64,000 nt of DNA, from contig MNYM01000045.1 of assembly GCA_001873065.1 (NCBI GenBank), positions 62,001 to 126,000 on the forward strand, in the 5' to 3' direction. The DNA is from Flavobacteriaceae bacterium CG2_30_31_66 (GTDB lineage: Bacteria; Bacteroidota; Bacteroidia; Flavobacteriales; Flavobacteriaceae). Made by a program: the position numbers and the translations under genes. Shown piece after piece: positions 1-8,398 of this stretch. The notes under the pieces are model-generated. The model was not told the DNA's origin, searched no databases, and saw only the letters and a program-made list of their open reading frames with translations. The stretch's first letter is position 1. Each line of letters begins with the position of its first letter.

Positions 1-819
1 AGTTCAAAAATTAGTTCCATAACATCAATTTCTAACGGAGCTGTGTATCTTTCTGATGCAGATACGTTAAGTGTAAACAGAATTTTTAATGGCAGATTGA
101 GCTACAATAAAGGTGCAATGGTTTTGCACATGTTGCGAAAAAAACTAGGAGAAACTAACTTTTTTATTGCTTTAAAAAATTATATCACTGATGCAGATTT
201 GGCATATAATTATGCAAAAACCCCTGATTTAATCTCGCATTTAGAAGCTGTTTATGGTGAAAGTTTGACTGAATTTTTTAACGATTGGGTTTACAACCAA
301 GGATATCCAACATATCAAGTCAATTGGCATCAACCTGAACCAAACAAAGTGAACATTCAATTGTTACAAACCCAAAGTGATGCTTCTGTTTCGTTTTTTG
401 AGACAGCAGTTTCCATTCGTTTAAATGGCATTAATGGAGAAACTAAATATTTGATTCTAAATAATATATCCAACAATCAAACATTTATTGAAGAGGTTTC
501 TTTTACAATTGCCTCCCTAGAGTTTGACCCAAATTTGGATTTAATTTCAAGAAATAACACAGTTACTTTAAGTACCGAAAATCAAATTATCGATAAATCA
601 ACAATTACAATATATCCAAATCCAATAAATGATATTTTAGAAATTTTTCCTTCAAAAACGCTTATTGTTAAAAAAACAACCATCTTCAATGTTTTAGGAA
701 AAAAAATGTTGGAAACTTCAAAACTTTCTGTAAATCTCAAAGAATTTTCATCAGGAATTTATTTCGTAAAAATTCAAACTAACAAAGGAAATTTCGACCG
801 AAAAATTATCAAAAAATAG
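1..819 (+). CDS. M1-family metallopeptidase, C-terminal part, with T9SS sorting domain (5' truncated by window)
   Basis: The reading frame is open from base 1, so the gene begins upstream and the zinc-binding HExxH region is not in view. Near the start of the visible part, SYNKGAMVLHMLRKKLGE matches the M1 aminopeptidase segment that carries the catalytic tyrosine, followed by the helical part ending FFNDWVYNQGYPTYQV. The last ~70 residues (IYPNP..., then GIYFVKI and a basic end) are a type IX secretion C-terminal sorting domain, so the enzyme is probably exported through the outer membrane and either anchored or released. The peptidase assignment comes from the C-terminal half only. A GTG at 43 is an internal codon, not a real start. 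Confidence 0.85.
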   Translation, partial: SSKISSITSISNGAVYLSDADTLSVNRIFNGRLSYNKGAMVLHMLRKKLGETNFFIALKNYITDADLAYNYAKTPDLISHLEAVYGESLTEFFNDWVYNQGYPTYQVNWHQPEPNKVNIQLLQTQSDASVSFFETAVSIRLNGINGETKYLILNNISNNQTFIEEVSFTIASLEFDPNLDLISRNNTVTLSTENQIIDKSTITIYPNPINDILEIFPSKTLIVKKTTIFNVLGKKMLETSKLSVNLKEFSSGIYFVKIQTNKGNFDRKIIKK

Positions 820-909
820 TCCCTTTTCAATCAAAAAAAACTATCAATAAAATCAATTCAATAATTTTTATTCACAATAATTTTTAACAATTTTGTTGAG
901 CAATAATTG

Positions 910-917
910 TATATTTG
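910..917 (+). promoter_or_regulatory. Bacteroidota -7 promoter element for the suf operon
   Basis: TATATTTG matches the Bacteroidota housekeeping -7 consensus TAnnTTTG and lies 31 bases before the sufA ATG. No well-spaced -33 TTTG is obvious. Its position argues that the real sufA start is 949, not the in-frame codon at 907, which would lie upstream of the transcript start. Confidence 0.6.
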
Positions 918-948
918 CAAACAATTTAGATTTAATCTATTTAAACTT

Positions 949-1278
949 ATGATAAAAGTTTCAGACTTAGCAAAAAAGAAAGTCATCGAATTAATGACCG
1001 AGGATGGCTTTGACGCTTCAAAAGATTTTGTAAGAGTTGGCGTAAAAAGTGGCGGATGTTCAGGATTGTCATACCAACTTACTTTTGACAAAAATCAACT
1101 AGAAAATGACAAGATTTTTGAAGAAAACGAGATTAAAATTATCGTTGATAAGAAAAGCTTTTTATATCTTGTAGGAACCACGCTAGAATATTCAGGAGGT
1201 TTAAACGGAAAAGGATTTGTTTTCAACAACCCAAATGCCAATAGAACTTGTGGTTGTGGGGAAAGTTTTTCGTTGTAA
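949..1278 (+). CDS. sufA: SufA/IscA (HesB family) iron-sulfur carrier protein
   Basis: A 109-residue A-type Fe-S carrier that accepts or transfers clusters made by the SUF scaffold to target apoproteins in the cytoplasm. The three family cysteines are present: Cys37 in SGGCSGLSY and the C-terminal pair Cys101 and Cys103 in CGCGESF. Length is normal for the family. ATG at 949 is chosen because the first residues then match the family and the promoter-like element at 910-917 lies upstream. It is the first gene of the suf cluster; sufB follows after one inserted gene. sufA as a symbol is from context, since iscA and erpA proteins look alike. Confidence 0.9.
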   Translation: MIKVSDLAKKKVIELMTEDGFDASKDFVRVGVKSGGCSGLSYQLTFDKNQLENDKIFEENEIKIIVDKKSFLYLVGTTLEYSGGLNGKGFVFNNPNANRTCGCGESFSL

Positions 1279-1281
1279 AAT

Positions 1282-1312
1282 GTTCAAAATTCAAGATTTA
1301 AAATTCAAAGTT
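1282..1312. repeat. Left arm of inverted repeat bracketing the first four-helix-bundle gene
   Basis: This 31-base AT-rich segment starts 4 bases after the sufA stop and ends directly before the GTG start of the inserted gene. It pairs with 1711-1741 in inverted orientation at 27 of 31 positions by my alignment. Related sequence occurs at 12323-12352 and 19048-19064, so the arms belong to a dispersed family. Confidence 0.6.
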
Positions 1313-1705
1313 GTGGCAACCGTAAAAGTTTTTGAAAATTTAGAGATTTGGAAACTTTCTAGAGTTCTTTGTGATGACATTAACTCTATTGCAAACAATT
1401 CAGAATTAATAAGAGATTATAGATTATACAATCAAATTGATGGTTCTTCTGGTTCAATTATGGACAATATTGCAGAAGGATTTGAAAGAAATGGAAATAA
1501 AGAGTTTATACAATTTTTATCAATAGCAAAAGCTTCTTGCGAAGAAACAAGATCGCAATTATATAGGATTTTTGACAGAAAATATGTAACTGAAATTGAA
1601 TTTAATAAATTAAAAAAACAAACAATTATTTCGAGTAAAATGATTGGTGGTTTTAAAACTTATTTAAAAAATAGTGATTTTCAAGGTAGCAAATATAAAA
1701 GTTAG
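1313..1705 (+). CDS. Four-helix-bundle protein (23S rRNA IVS / S23 family), copy 1
   Basis: A 130-residue protein of the four-helix-bundle family named for ORFs inside 23S rRNA intervening sequences. The family signatures are FENLEIWKLSR near the start, SGSIMDNIAEGFER in the middle, and EFIQFLSIAKASCEETRSQLYR. Its cellular role is unknown; relatives include the Avd accessory protein of diversity-generating retroelements. I place the start at GTG 1313 because the protein then begins MATVK, like the second copy (MATIK). An ATG at 1280 is possible but would translate repeat sequence. The gene sits between sufA and sufB and is bracketed by an inverted repeat, so it looks like an insertion into the operon. 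Confidence 0.85.
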   Translation: MATVKVFENLEIWKLSRVLCDDINSIANNSELIRDYRLYNQIDGSSGSIMDNIAEGFERNGNKEFIQFLSIAKASCEETRSQLYRIFDRKYVTEIEFNKLKKQTIISSKMIGGFKTYLKNSDFQGSKYKS

Positions 1706-1710
1706 CTACA

Positions 1711-1741
1711 AACCTTGAATTTTAAATTTAGAACTTTGAAC
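1711..1741. repeat. Right arm of inverted repeat bracketing the first four-helix-bundle gene
   Basis: It begins 5 bases after the stop of the inserted gene and ends one base before the sufB ATG. It is the inverted partner of 1282-1312 (27 of 31 matches). In the transcript the two arms could pair and loop out the whole inserted ORF. Confidence 0.6.
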
Positions 1742-1742
1742 T

Positions 1743-3188
1743 ATGAAGTATACTGAAGACGATTTAAAAGAAGAATTAAAAACCAAAGAATATGAGTATG
1801 GTTTTTATAGCAATTTCGAGAGCGAAACGTTTGCAAAAGGTTTAAATGAAGACGTTGTTCGTGCCATTTCCAAAAAGAAAAACGAACCTGAATGGATGAC
1901 CAATTGGCGATTAGAAGCCTATCGTGGTTGGACAAAAATGAAAGAACCTGAATGGGCAAATGTGAAATATGAAAAGCCAAATTTTCAAGAAATTGCCTAT
2001 TATTCTGCCCCAAAAAAGAAACCAAAAATAAATTCCATTGACGAAGTTGACCCAGAGATGTTAGCAACTTTCGAAAAATTAGGAATTTCGTTAGCAGAAC
2101 AAAAACGCTTGGCAAATGTAGCTGTTGATATTGTCATGGATTCTGTTTCTGTAGCCACAACTTTCAAAAAAACCTTGGCAGAAAAAGGCATTATTTTTAT
2201 GCCAATTTCTGAGGCAATTCAAGAATATCCTGAATTAGTGAAAAAATACATGGGTTCTGTGGTGCCAACAACTGATAACTTTTATGCTGCATTAAACTCA
2301 GCTGTTTTTTCTGATGGCTCTTTTTGTTATATCCCAAAAGGTATAAAATGCCCAATGGAATTGTCAACCTATTTTAGAATCAATGAAGGTGGAACTGGTC
2401 AATTTGAAAGAACTTTAGTGATTGCCGATAAAGGAAGTTACGTGTCTTATTTAGAAGGCTGTACAGCTCCACAAAGAGATGAAAATCAGCTGCACGCAGC
2501 AGTTGTAGAATTGATTGCTTTGGATGATGCAGAAATCAAATATTCAACTGTTCAAAACTGGTTTCCAGGTGATGCCAATGGAAAAGGTGGCGTTTTTAAC
2601 TTTGTAACCAAAAGAGGTTTGTGCGAAACTAATGCTAAAATTTCTTGGACACAAGTAGAAACTGGCTCTGCAATTACCTGGAAATATCCTAGTTGTATTT
2701 TGAAAGGCAACAATTCTGTGGGCGAATTTTATTCGATTGCAGTTACCAATCATTTTCAACAAGCTGATACAGGAACCAAAATGATTCACTTAGGAAAAAA
2801 TACGAAATCAACCATTATTTCAAAAGGAATTTCTGCTGGAAAATCGCAAAATAGTTATCGTGGTTTGGTGCAAATAAATTCAAGAGCCGAAAATGCTCGA
2901 AATTTTTCACAATGTGATTCACTTTTAATGGGAAATGAATGTGGTGCACATACTTTTCCATATATTGAAGTAAAAAATAATACAGCACAAATTGAGCATG
3001 AAGCAACAACCAGTAAAATTGGTGAAGAGCAATTATTTTACTGCAATCAACGTGGCATTGATACTGAAAAAGCAATTGCTTTGATTGTAAATGGATTTAG
3101 TAAAGAAGTTCTCAATAAACTACCTATGGAATTTGCTGTAGAAGCTCAAAAATTATTAGAAATTTCTTTAGAAGGATCTGTGGGATAA
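1743..3188 (+). CDS. sufB: Fe-S cluster assembly scaffold protein SufB
   Basis: A 481-residue SufB, the core scaffold of the SufBCD complex on which sulfur from SufS and iron are combined, in the cytoplasm. Length and sequence are typical, with the family segments [25 protein letters not shown], and, near the end, [19 protein letters not shown] at 1743 directly follows the right repeat arm. It is followed by a hairpin-rich spacer and then a metallo-beta-lactamase-like gene rather than directly by sufC. Confidence 0.97.
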   Translation: MKYTEDDLKEELKTKEYEYGFYSNFESETFAKGLNEDVVRAISKKKNEPEWMTNWRLEAYRGWTKMKEPEWANVKYEKPNFQEIAYYSAPKKKPKINSIDEVDPEMLATFEKLGISLAEQKRLANVAVDIVMDSVSVATTFKKTLAEKGIIFMPISEAIQEYPELVKKYMGSVVPTTDNFYAALNSAVFSDGSFCYIPKGIKCPMELSTYFRINEGGTGQFERTLVIADKGSYVSYLEGCTAPQRDENQLHAAVVELIALDDAEIKYSTVQNWFPGDANGKGGVFNFVTKRGLCETNAKISWTQVETGSAITWKYPSCILKGNNSVGEFYSIAVTNHFQQADTGTKMIHLGKNTKSTIISKGISAGKSQNSYRGLVQINSRAENARNFSQCDSLLMGNECGAHTFPYIEVKNNTAQIEHEATTSKIGEEQLFYCNQRGIDTEKAIALIVNGFSKEVLNKLPMEFAVEAQKLLEISLEGSVG

Positions 3189-3194
3189 ACACCT

Positions 3195-3241
3195 TGCAAG
3201 GTTTCAAAAATTTCCTGCAAGGTTTCAAAAACCTTGTAGGT
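3195..3241. repeat. Tandem 16-base repeat and stem-loop between sufB and the MBL lipoprotein gene
   Basis: The 16-mer TGCAAGGTTTCAAAAA occurs at 3195-3210 and again at 3216-3231, a 21-base period. The second unit folds with the following bases: 3214-3225 (CCTGCAAGGTTT) pairs with 3229-3240 through 12 pairs, including one G-T wobble. No T-tract follows, so it is not a standard terminator. It may be a REP-like repeat or a transcript-processing or stability element. Confidence 0.6.
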
Positions 3242-3257
3242 ATTAATAAAACAAATT

Positions 3258-4094
3258 ATGAAAAAATTATTGTTACTTTTTTTTGCTATCGGAATTATAA
3301 GTTGCAAAAACACTGAAAAAAAATCAGTAGAAAATACCAAACCTGAAGTAAAACTTTTTCAATTAGTGGGAGGTTCCATTTTGGTAAAAAAATTAGAGGT
3401 TTTTTCTCAAGATACTACGTATACTGGACAATCAAAACAATTTACGGATGCTTATTATGTGATTTCTCATCCAAAAGGAAACTTGATGTGGGATGCAGGT
3501 TTACCAGAACAATTAGTAATTCCTGAACCTTATGACGAACCAAGTGGCGTTTATAGAATTCAACGACCAGATTCACTGGTAAATCAGTTAAAATCTATCG
3601 GATTTAAAATTGAAGATTTTCAATATTTTGCCATGTCACATTCTCACTTTGATCACACAGGGCATGCAAATTATCTAAAAAATGCCACTTGGATTGTGCA
3701 AGAAAATGAATATAATTCAGTTTTGAGTGATTCATTAACCCAAAAAGATCCTTCACTAGCAAGTTTGACAAAAGTGAAAAAAATCAAAGGAGATTATGAT
3801 GTTTTTGGTGATGGAACTGTGATAATTAAATATACGCCAGGTCATACTATTGGTCATCAAGCTTTATATGTTGAAGTTTCAGGATTGGAAAAACCGATTT
3901 TATTAACAGGAGATTTGTATCATTTTGAAGAAAATAGAAAAAATAAAGGCGTTCCATCATTCAATTATGATGTAAAACAAACGCTTGAAAGTATGGAGAA
4001 ATTTGAAGCTTTTGCAAAAGAAAAAAATGCAGAAGTCATCATTCAACATTCGCCACAAGATTTTCAAAAATTAGAAAAATTATTAAACAAATAA
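3258..4094 (+). CDS. Metallo-beta-lactamase-fold lipoprotein, AHL-lactonase-like
   Basis: A 278-residue lipoprotein: a hydrophobic signal followed by the lipobox IISC with Cys16, so the mature protein is anchored to a membrane. The catalytic domain carries the MBL motif HxHxDH (His128, His130, Asp132, His133), a further metal histidine at His196 (TPGH) and the bridging aspartate in TGD at 219. Layout is closest to the N-acyl homoserine lactonase branch, but substrate cannot be told from sequence; other lactones or esters are equally possible. It lies between sufB and sufC on the same strand, an unexpected position for an envelope hydrolase. Confidence 0.8.
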   Translation: MKKLLLLFFAIGIISCKNTEKKSVENTKPEVKLFQLVGGSILVKKLEVFSQDTTYTGQSKQFTDAYYVISHPKGNLMWDAGLPEQLVIPEPYDEPSGVYRIQRPDSLVNQLKSIGFKIEDFQYFAMSHSHFDHTGHANYLKNATWIVQENEYNSVLSDSLTQKDPSLASLTKVKKIKGDYDVFGDGTVIIKYTPGHTIGHQALYVEVSGLEKPILLTGDLYHFEENRKNKGVPSFNYDVKQTLESMEKFEAFAKEKNAEVIIQHSPQDFQKLEKLLNK

Positions 4095-4103
4095 ATTTGT
4101 GTC

Positions 4104-4865
4104 ATGATTTTAAAAATCAACAATTTACATTCAGAAGTAGCAGGAAAATCAATCTTAAAAGGATTGAATATTGAAGTAAAAGCAGGAGAAGTTCATGCAA
4201 TTATGGGGCCAAATGGCGCAGGAAAAAGTACACTTGCCAATATTATTGCTGGGAAAGAAGACTATGAAGTTACACAAGGAACCATTGAATTGAATGGCGA
4301 AGATATTAGCGAATTGTCACCAGAAGAAAGAGCGCATGCTGGCGTGTTTTTATCATTTCAATATCCTGTAGAAATTCCGGGAGTTTCTGTTACCAATTTC
4401 ATCAAAACTGCTATTAACGAAACAAGAAAAGCAAGAGGTTTGGAAGACATGCCTGCCAAAGATATGTTGCAAAAAATCCGTGAAAAATCAGAATTGTTAG
4501 AAATTGACAGAAAATTTTTGTCTCGATCTTTAAACGAAGGTTTTTCTGGAGGAGAAAAAAAACGTAATGAAATTTTTCAAATGGCAATGTTAGAACCAAA
4601 ATTAGCAATTTTGGACGAAACAGATTCTGGTTTGGATATTGATGCGTTGAGAATCGTTGCAAATGGCGTAAATAAGCTAAAATCAAAAGACAATGCTGTG
4701 ATTGTGATTACACATTACCAGCGTTTGTTAGATTATATTATTCCTGATTTTGTCCATGTTTTATACGATGGAAAAATCGTAAAATCAGGTGATGCTTCTT
4801 TGGCTTTAGAACTAGAAGCAAAAGGATATGATTGGATAAAACAGGAATTGGAAAATTTAGTTTAA
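4104..4865 (+). CDS. sufC: SufC, ATPase of the SufBCD complex
   Basis: A 253-residue ABC-type ATPase that drives conformational change in SufBCD during cluster assembly. It shows Walker A GPNGAGKST (35-43), the signature SGGEKKR (148-154) and Walker B LAILDE (167-172) followed by TDSGLD, the SufC-specific version. The start is 9 bases after the MBL gene stop, suggesting cotranscription. Length is normal. Confidence 0.97.
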   Translation: MILKINNLHSEVAGKSILKGLNIEVKAGEVHAIMGPNGAGKSTLANIIAGKEDYEVTQGTIELNGEDISELSPEERAHAGVFLSFQYPVEIPGVSVTNFIKTAINETRKARGLEDMPAKDMLQKIREKSELLEIDRKFLSRSLNEGFSGGEKKRNEIFQMAMLEPKLAILDETDSGLDIDALRIVANGVNKLKSKDNAVIVITHYQRLLDYIIPDFVHVLYDGKIVKSGDASLALELEAKGYDWIKQELENLV

Positions 4866-4874
4866 GGGTTTCTA
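4862..4874. repeat. Left arm of inverted repeat bracketing the second four-helix-bundle gene
   Basis: TTAAGGGTTTCTA overlaps the sufC stop codon and is the inverse of 5289-5301 with 12 of 13 matches, including an uninterrupted 10-base core. The sequence differs from the arms around copy 1. Confidence 0.5.
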
Positions 4875-4895
4875 TCGTTTAAAGGTTTAACTGTT

Positions 4896-5291
4896 TTGGC
4901 TACAATAAAAAGATTTGAAGATTTAGAAATTTGGCAGGAAGCCATAAGACTCTCAAAAATAATTATTGAAATTGCAAAAACAAGCGATTTAAAATCAGAT
5001 TTTAAACTAAATTCTCAAATAAAATCGTCTGCTGGATCAGTGGTGGATAACATTGCTGAAGGTTTTGAAAGAGATGGAAATTTAGAATTTAGACAGTTTT
5101 TATCTATCGCAAAAGGGTCTTCAGGAGAAACTCGATCACAATGTTATCGGCTTTTTGATTCTGAATATATCACAGAAGAAAAATTGAGTGAGTTAACCAA
5201 AGATTATAAACAATTGAACCAAAAAATCGGAAACTTTATCAATTACTTAAATAAAAATGATTTCAAAGGAAACAAATTCAAATCAACCTAG
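4896..5291 (+). CDS. Four-helix-bundle protein (23S rRNA IVS / S23 family), copy 2
   Basis: A 131-residue paralogue of the gene at 1313, sharing the pattern MATxK-x-FEDLEIWQ, SSAGSVVDNIAEGFERDGN, EFRQFLSIAKGSSGETRSQCYR and a lysine-rich end. It starts with TTG, and copy 1 starts with GTG, so both copies use a weak start codon, which may keep expression low. It lies between sufC and sufD and is flanked by a short inverted repeat. The family is well defined but its function is not known. I cannot tell whether the two copies arose by duplication in place or by independent insertion. Confidence 0.85.
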   Translation: MATIKRFEDLEIWQEAIRLSKIIIEIAKTSDLKSDFKLNSQIKSSAGSVVDNIAEGFERDGNLEFRQFLSIAKGSSGETRSQCYRLFDSEYITEEKLSELTKDYKQLNQKIGNFINYLNKNDFKGNKFKST

Positions 5292-5301
5292 AAACCCTCA
5301 A
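5289..5301. repeat. Right arm of inverted repeat bracketing the second four-helix-bundle gene
   Basis: Begins within the TAG stop of the inserted gene and pairs with 4862-4874 at 12 of 13 positions. A second short pair, 4868-4880 with 5308-5320, also matches at 12 of 13. The stretch after it to sufD (5311-5340) is a run of imperfect ACAATAGAA units. Confidence 0.5.
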
Positions 5302-5351
5302 CTGTAAAAACAATAGAAACAACAGAAACAATAGAAACAAAAATTGAAAAA

Positions 5352-6665
5352 ATGGAATTAAAAGATAAAATACTTTCATCATACGTGGCTTTTGAAAACG
5401 ACATGGATATGAATTCTGATATTCATGAAATTCGTACAAAAGCGCTTGAAAATTTTGAAAAATTGGGTTTTCCAACCAAAAAATTGGAAGAATGGAAATA
5501 CACTTCTTTGAATGCTGTTTTAAAAAATGATTATAGTATTTTTCCTAATAAGGAAGTTTTTGTTGATTTGGCAGATGTGAAAAAATATTTTATTCACGAT
5601 ATTGACTCCTATAAAGTGGTTTTTATAGACGGAAAATACAACTCATTTTTGTCTGAAACTACTCACGAAACCATTGATGTTTGCTTGATGTCTGCTGCAT
5701 TAACCAAACCAAAATACAAAATAGTCATTGAAAATTACTTCAATAAAATCGCAAAAAAAGATAATTTAACCTCTTTAAACACCGCTTTTGCAAAAGAAGG
5801 CGCATACATTTACATTCCAAAAAATGTAGAAGTGCAGAAACCAATTCAAATTGTTCATTTCACATCGGGTGCTGAAATTGCAACCATGATGCAACCAAGA
5901 AACCTAATTGTTGTAGAAGAAAATGCACATATTCAAATCATTGAGCGTCATCAAAGTTTGAATTCGAACGCAGTTTTATCAAACGTGGTTACTGAGGTTT
6001 TTGTTGGAAGAAATGCGACTGTAGATTATTATAAAATTCAAAATGACAATCTGAATGCTTCGTTGGTTGACAACACTTTTATCGAGCAAAAAACAAACAG
6101 TGAAGTAGCTGTTCATACGTTTTCTTTTGGTGGAAATATTACCAGAAACAACTTAAATTTTTATCAAAGAGGTGAGCATATCAACTCTATTTTGAAAGGA
6201 ATCACTATTATTGAAGAAAAACAACATGTTGACCATCATACTTTAGTGCATCATATTGAGCCAAATTGCGAAAGTCACCAAGATTATAAAGGAATTTTTG
6301 ACGAACGCTCAACAGGTGTTTTCAATGGAAAAGTAATTGTTGCAAAAGAAGCCCAAAAAACCAATGCTTATCAGCAAAATAATAATATTTTAATAAGCGA
6401 TAAATCGAGTGTGAATGCAAAACCTCAGCTCGAAATTTTTGCAGACGATGTGAAATGTTCACACGGTTGTACTGTTGGTCAATTGGATAGTGACGCCTTA
6501 TTTTACATGCAACAACGTGGAATTCCTAAAAAAGAGGGAAAAGCATTGTTGATGTACGCATTTGCAAATACGGTTTTAGACAGCGTAAAAATTCCTGAAG
6601 TGAAGAGTAGAATTACCAAATTAATTGCACAAAAACTGAAAGTAAATATCGGTTTTGATTTGTAA
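5352..6665 (+). CDS. sufD: Fe-S cluster assembly protein SufD
   Basis: A 437-residue SufD, the SufB paralogue that completes the SufBC2D scaffold and is linked to iron entry. Family regions include LEEWKYTSL near the N terminus, the beta-helix core, and the C-terminal segment CSHGCTVGQLDSDALFYMQQRGIP. Length is normal. It is the last member of the directly linked suf genes and is followed by a strong terminator at 6693-6728, so sufS downstream uses its own promoter. Confidence 0.97.
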   Translation: MELKDKILSSYVAFENDMDMNSDIHEIRTKALENFEKLGFPTKKLEEWKYTSLNAVLKNDYSIFPNKEVFVDLADVKKYFIHDIDSYKVVFIDGKYNSFLSETTHETIDVCLMSAALTKPKYKIVIENYFNKIAKKDNLTSLNTAFAKEGAYIYIPKNVEVQKPIQIVHFTSGAEIATMMQPRNLIVVEENAHIQIIERHQSLNSNAVLSNVVTEVFVGRNATVDYYKIQNDNLNASLVDNTFIEQKTNSEVAVHTFSFGGNITRNNLNFYQRGEHINSILKGITIIEEKQHVDHHTLVHHIEPNCESHQDYKGIFDERSTGVFNGKVIVAKEAQKTNAYQQNNNILISDKSSVNAKPQLEIFADDVKCSHGCTVGQLDSDALFYMQQRGIPKKEGKALLMYAFANTVLDSVKIPEVKSRITKLIAQKLKVNIGFDL

Positions 6666-6692
6666 TTACATTTTCTTTGTATAAAACTAAGA

Positions 6693-6728
6693 AACACGCA
6701 TTTAAGAAATTTTGAATGCGTGTTTTTT
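6693..6728 (+). terminator. Rho-independent terminator after sufD
   Basis: A perfect 9-base stem ACACGCATT / AATGCGTGT (6694-6702 with 6715-6723) is followed by six T residues. It closes the sufA-sufD transcript. Confidence 0.8.
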
Positions 6729-6753
6729 GTTATCTTTAAGAAAATAATTTACC

Positions 6754-6957
6754 ATGAACAGAACCATAAAATCAATATTATTGATTATCGGAATTGCTTT
6801 AACGGCTTATGGAATTTATACATTAGTAATTCCCGAAACTCAAATTTCCATAGGAGAAATCGATTTGATAAAAGTTCAAGATAATACAAACTCCTACATT
6901 ACAATTGGAATTGGACTAGTGGCTATTGTCTTAAGTTTGATAAATCCAAAAAAATAA
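6754..6957 (+). CDS. Small two-helix membrane protein of unknown function
   Basis: A 67-residue protein with two predicted membrane helices (about residues 7-27 and 48-63) joined by a short acidic loop, ending in a basic tail. A -7-like TATCTTTA at 6731-6738 precedes it directly after the sufD terminator, so it is probably a separate transcription unit. I do not recognise a named family with confidence; it resembles short DUF3185-like membrane proteins only in layout. It lies tail-to-tail with the serine hydrolase gene. Confidence 0.6.
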   Translation: MNRTIKSILLIIGIALTAYGIYTLVIPETQISIGEIDLIKVQDNTNSYITIGIGLVAIVLSLINPKK

Positions 6958-6985
6958 GTTGAAAAGCTGATTTTCTTACTCTTTT

Positions 6986-8302
6986 TTATTTGATTGATTG
7001 AATAATCCCACTCAAAAAAGCATTTTCATCCATTTGAGAAAGTCCCATTCTTACCACAACCAAGTCTTGATCAGGCAAAATATACACACGTTGACCTTGA
7101 TATCCATCTGCGTAAAACATGTTTTTTGGCACATCTTGAAACGTTGGCTTAGCATTCAACCAAAATTGTGCTCCATAAGTTTCATCAGAAGTTGGTGTTG
7201 GAGTTGAAACATAATCAACCCAACTTTCATCAAATAATTGTTTGCCTTTCCAATTGCCTTTGTGCAAATACAATAAACCAAATTTTGCCCAATCTCTTGC
7301 AGTTGCCCAAGCATAAGAAGATCCTACATAATTTCCTGCCAAATCCGTTTCTAAAACCATGGAATTCATCCCGATTTTATCAATCAAATTGGTGTACCAA
7401 AAATCCAAATATTCTTGATGTGTTTTAAATTGATTTCTGATAATTCCTGACAATAAATTTGTAGTTCCTGAGGAATAATTCCAAGAAGCGTTTATTTTTC
7501 CTGATAAATGCTTCTTTTCTTGCGCTTTTGTCATGTCTTTTTCTAAAAAAAGCATTTTAGTAACATCTGAAATTTTATCATAATTTTCATCCCATTCCAG
7601 CCCAGAATTCATTTGTAATAAATTGTGAATTGTGATGTTTTTTCGAGCATCATTTTGCCAAGATTTAATAGGAGCTTTGTCATAAACAGACACCTTTTTT
7701 TGATATTGTAAAATCCCAAAAATGGTACTTGTAATACTTTTTGTCATTGACCAACCTAAAATTTTGGAGTTTTCGTCAAAACCTTCAGCATATTTTTCGG
7801 CGATAATGTGATCTTTATACAGCACCAAAACTGCTCTAGAATTGTTTTTTCCAAAAACAGAATTCACAGTTTGATTCAACTTTTGATAATCAACTTCAGA
7901 GAAAATGGTGTCTTTTGAATTTCCATTTCCATAAGGAAAAGGAGTTTTTGTATCAGATATAGCTCTTTTTGGCTGTAAAAAGGATGCTTTTTCATCTTGT
8001 TCTGACAATGTTAAAACGGCTCCTAAACCATTTCTATAGATTGCTTTTCTTGACAATAAACCAAAAACTGATGAAATGGCTACTTTTTTTTCGTCTTCAA
8101 TTTTATCATTTGCCAGATTTATTGGCGAAAAATTATTGTCAGTTGAATCTGTAAAAGCCAAACTCCTTTCTGCTAAAAAAACGGAAGAAGCTGCATTTTT
8201 AGCTGAATATCCTGCAATAATATTCAATTTTGGATAATTGAAGATTACAACTAACAAAACAACAACCACTAAAAGCAATAAAAAACGTTTTAAAATTTTC
8301 AT
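6986..8302 (-). CDS. Serine hydrolase, class C beta-lactamase / penicillin-binding-like
   Basis: A 438-residue protein with one N-terminal membrane anchor (residues ~7-25) and a periplasmic serine hydrolase domain. The nucleophile motif SxxK is SMTK in GWSMTKSITS, and the second motif YxN/YSS appears as NYSSGTTN. The third motif is near DGYQGQ. Relatives include AmpC-like esterases, D-aminopeptidases and carboxypeptidases, so a true beta-lactamase role should not be assumed. It is on the opposite strand to the suf genes and separates sufD from sufS. Confidence 0.85.
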   Translation of the reverse strand: MKILKRFLLLLVVVVLLVVIFNYPKLNIIAGYSAKNAASSVFLAERSLAFTDSTDNNFSPINLANDKIEDEKKVAISSVFGLLSRKAIYRNGLGAVLTLSEQDEKASFLQPKRAISDTKTPFPYGNGNSKDTIFSEVDYQKLNQTVNSVFGKNNSRAVLVLYKDHIIAEKYAEGFDENSKILGWSMTKSITSTIFGILQYQKKVSVYDKAPIKSWQNDARKNITIHNLLQMNSGLEWDENYDKISDVTKMLFLEKDMTKAQEKKHLSGKINASWNYSSGTTNLLSGIIRNQFKTHQEYLDFWYTNLIDKIGMNSMVLETDLAGNYVGSSYAWATARDWAKFGLLYLHKGNWKGKQLFDESWVDYVSTPTPTSDETYGAQFWLNAKPTFQDVPKNMFYADGYQGQRVYILPDQDLVVVRMGLSQMDENAFLSGIIQSIK

Positions 8303-8374
8303 AAAATTAGATTTTGACTATGTAAAAGTAAGAAAATGATATGGAGTTTTTCAAATGAATCGAAAATCAAGCTT

Positions 8375-8382
8375 TATCTTTG
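8375..8382 (+). promoter_or_regulatory. -7 promoter element for sufS
   Basis: TATCTTTG matches TAnnTTTG and lies 16 bases upstream of the chosen sufS ATG at 8399. It rules out the longer start at 8336, which would be upstream of the transcript. Confidence 0.65.
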
Positions 8383-8398
8383 CATAAAAATAATGATA

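Noticed and set aside
3258..4094. Calling the MBL lipoprotein a beta-lactamase or resistance gene
   Set aside because: The HxHxDH fold is shared by many hydrolases, and sequence features favour the lactonase-like branch; no evidence for antibiotic hydrolysis.
5311..5340. Possible CRISPR or functional tandem repeat of ACAATAGAA units before sufD
   Set aside because: Units are short, imperfect and without spacers; it is simple-sequence drift in the spacer.
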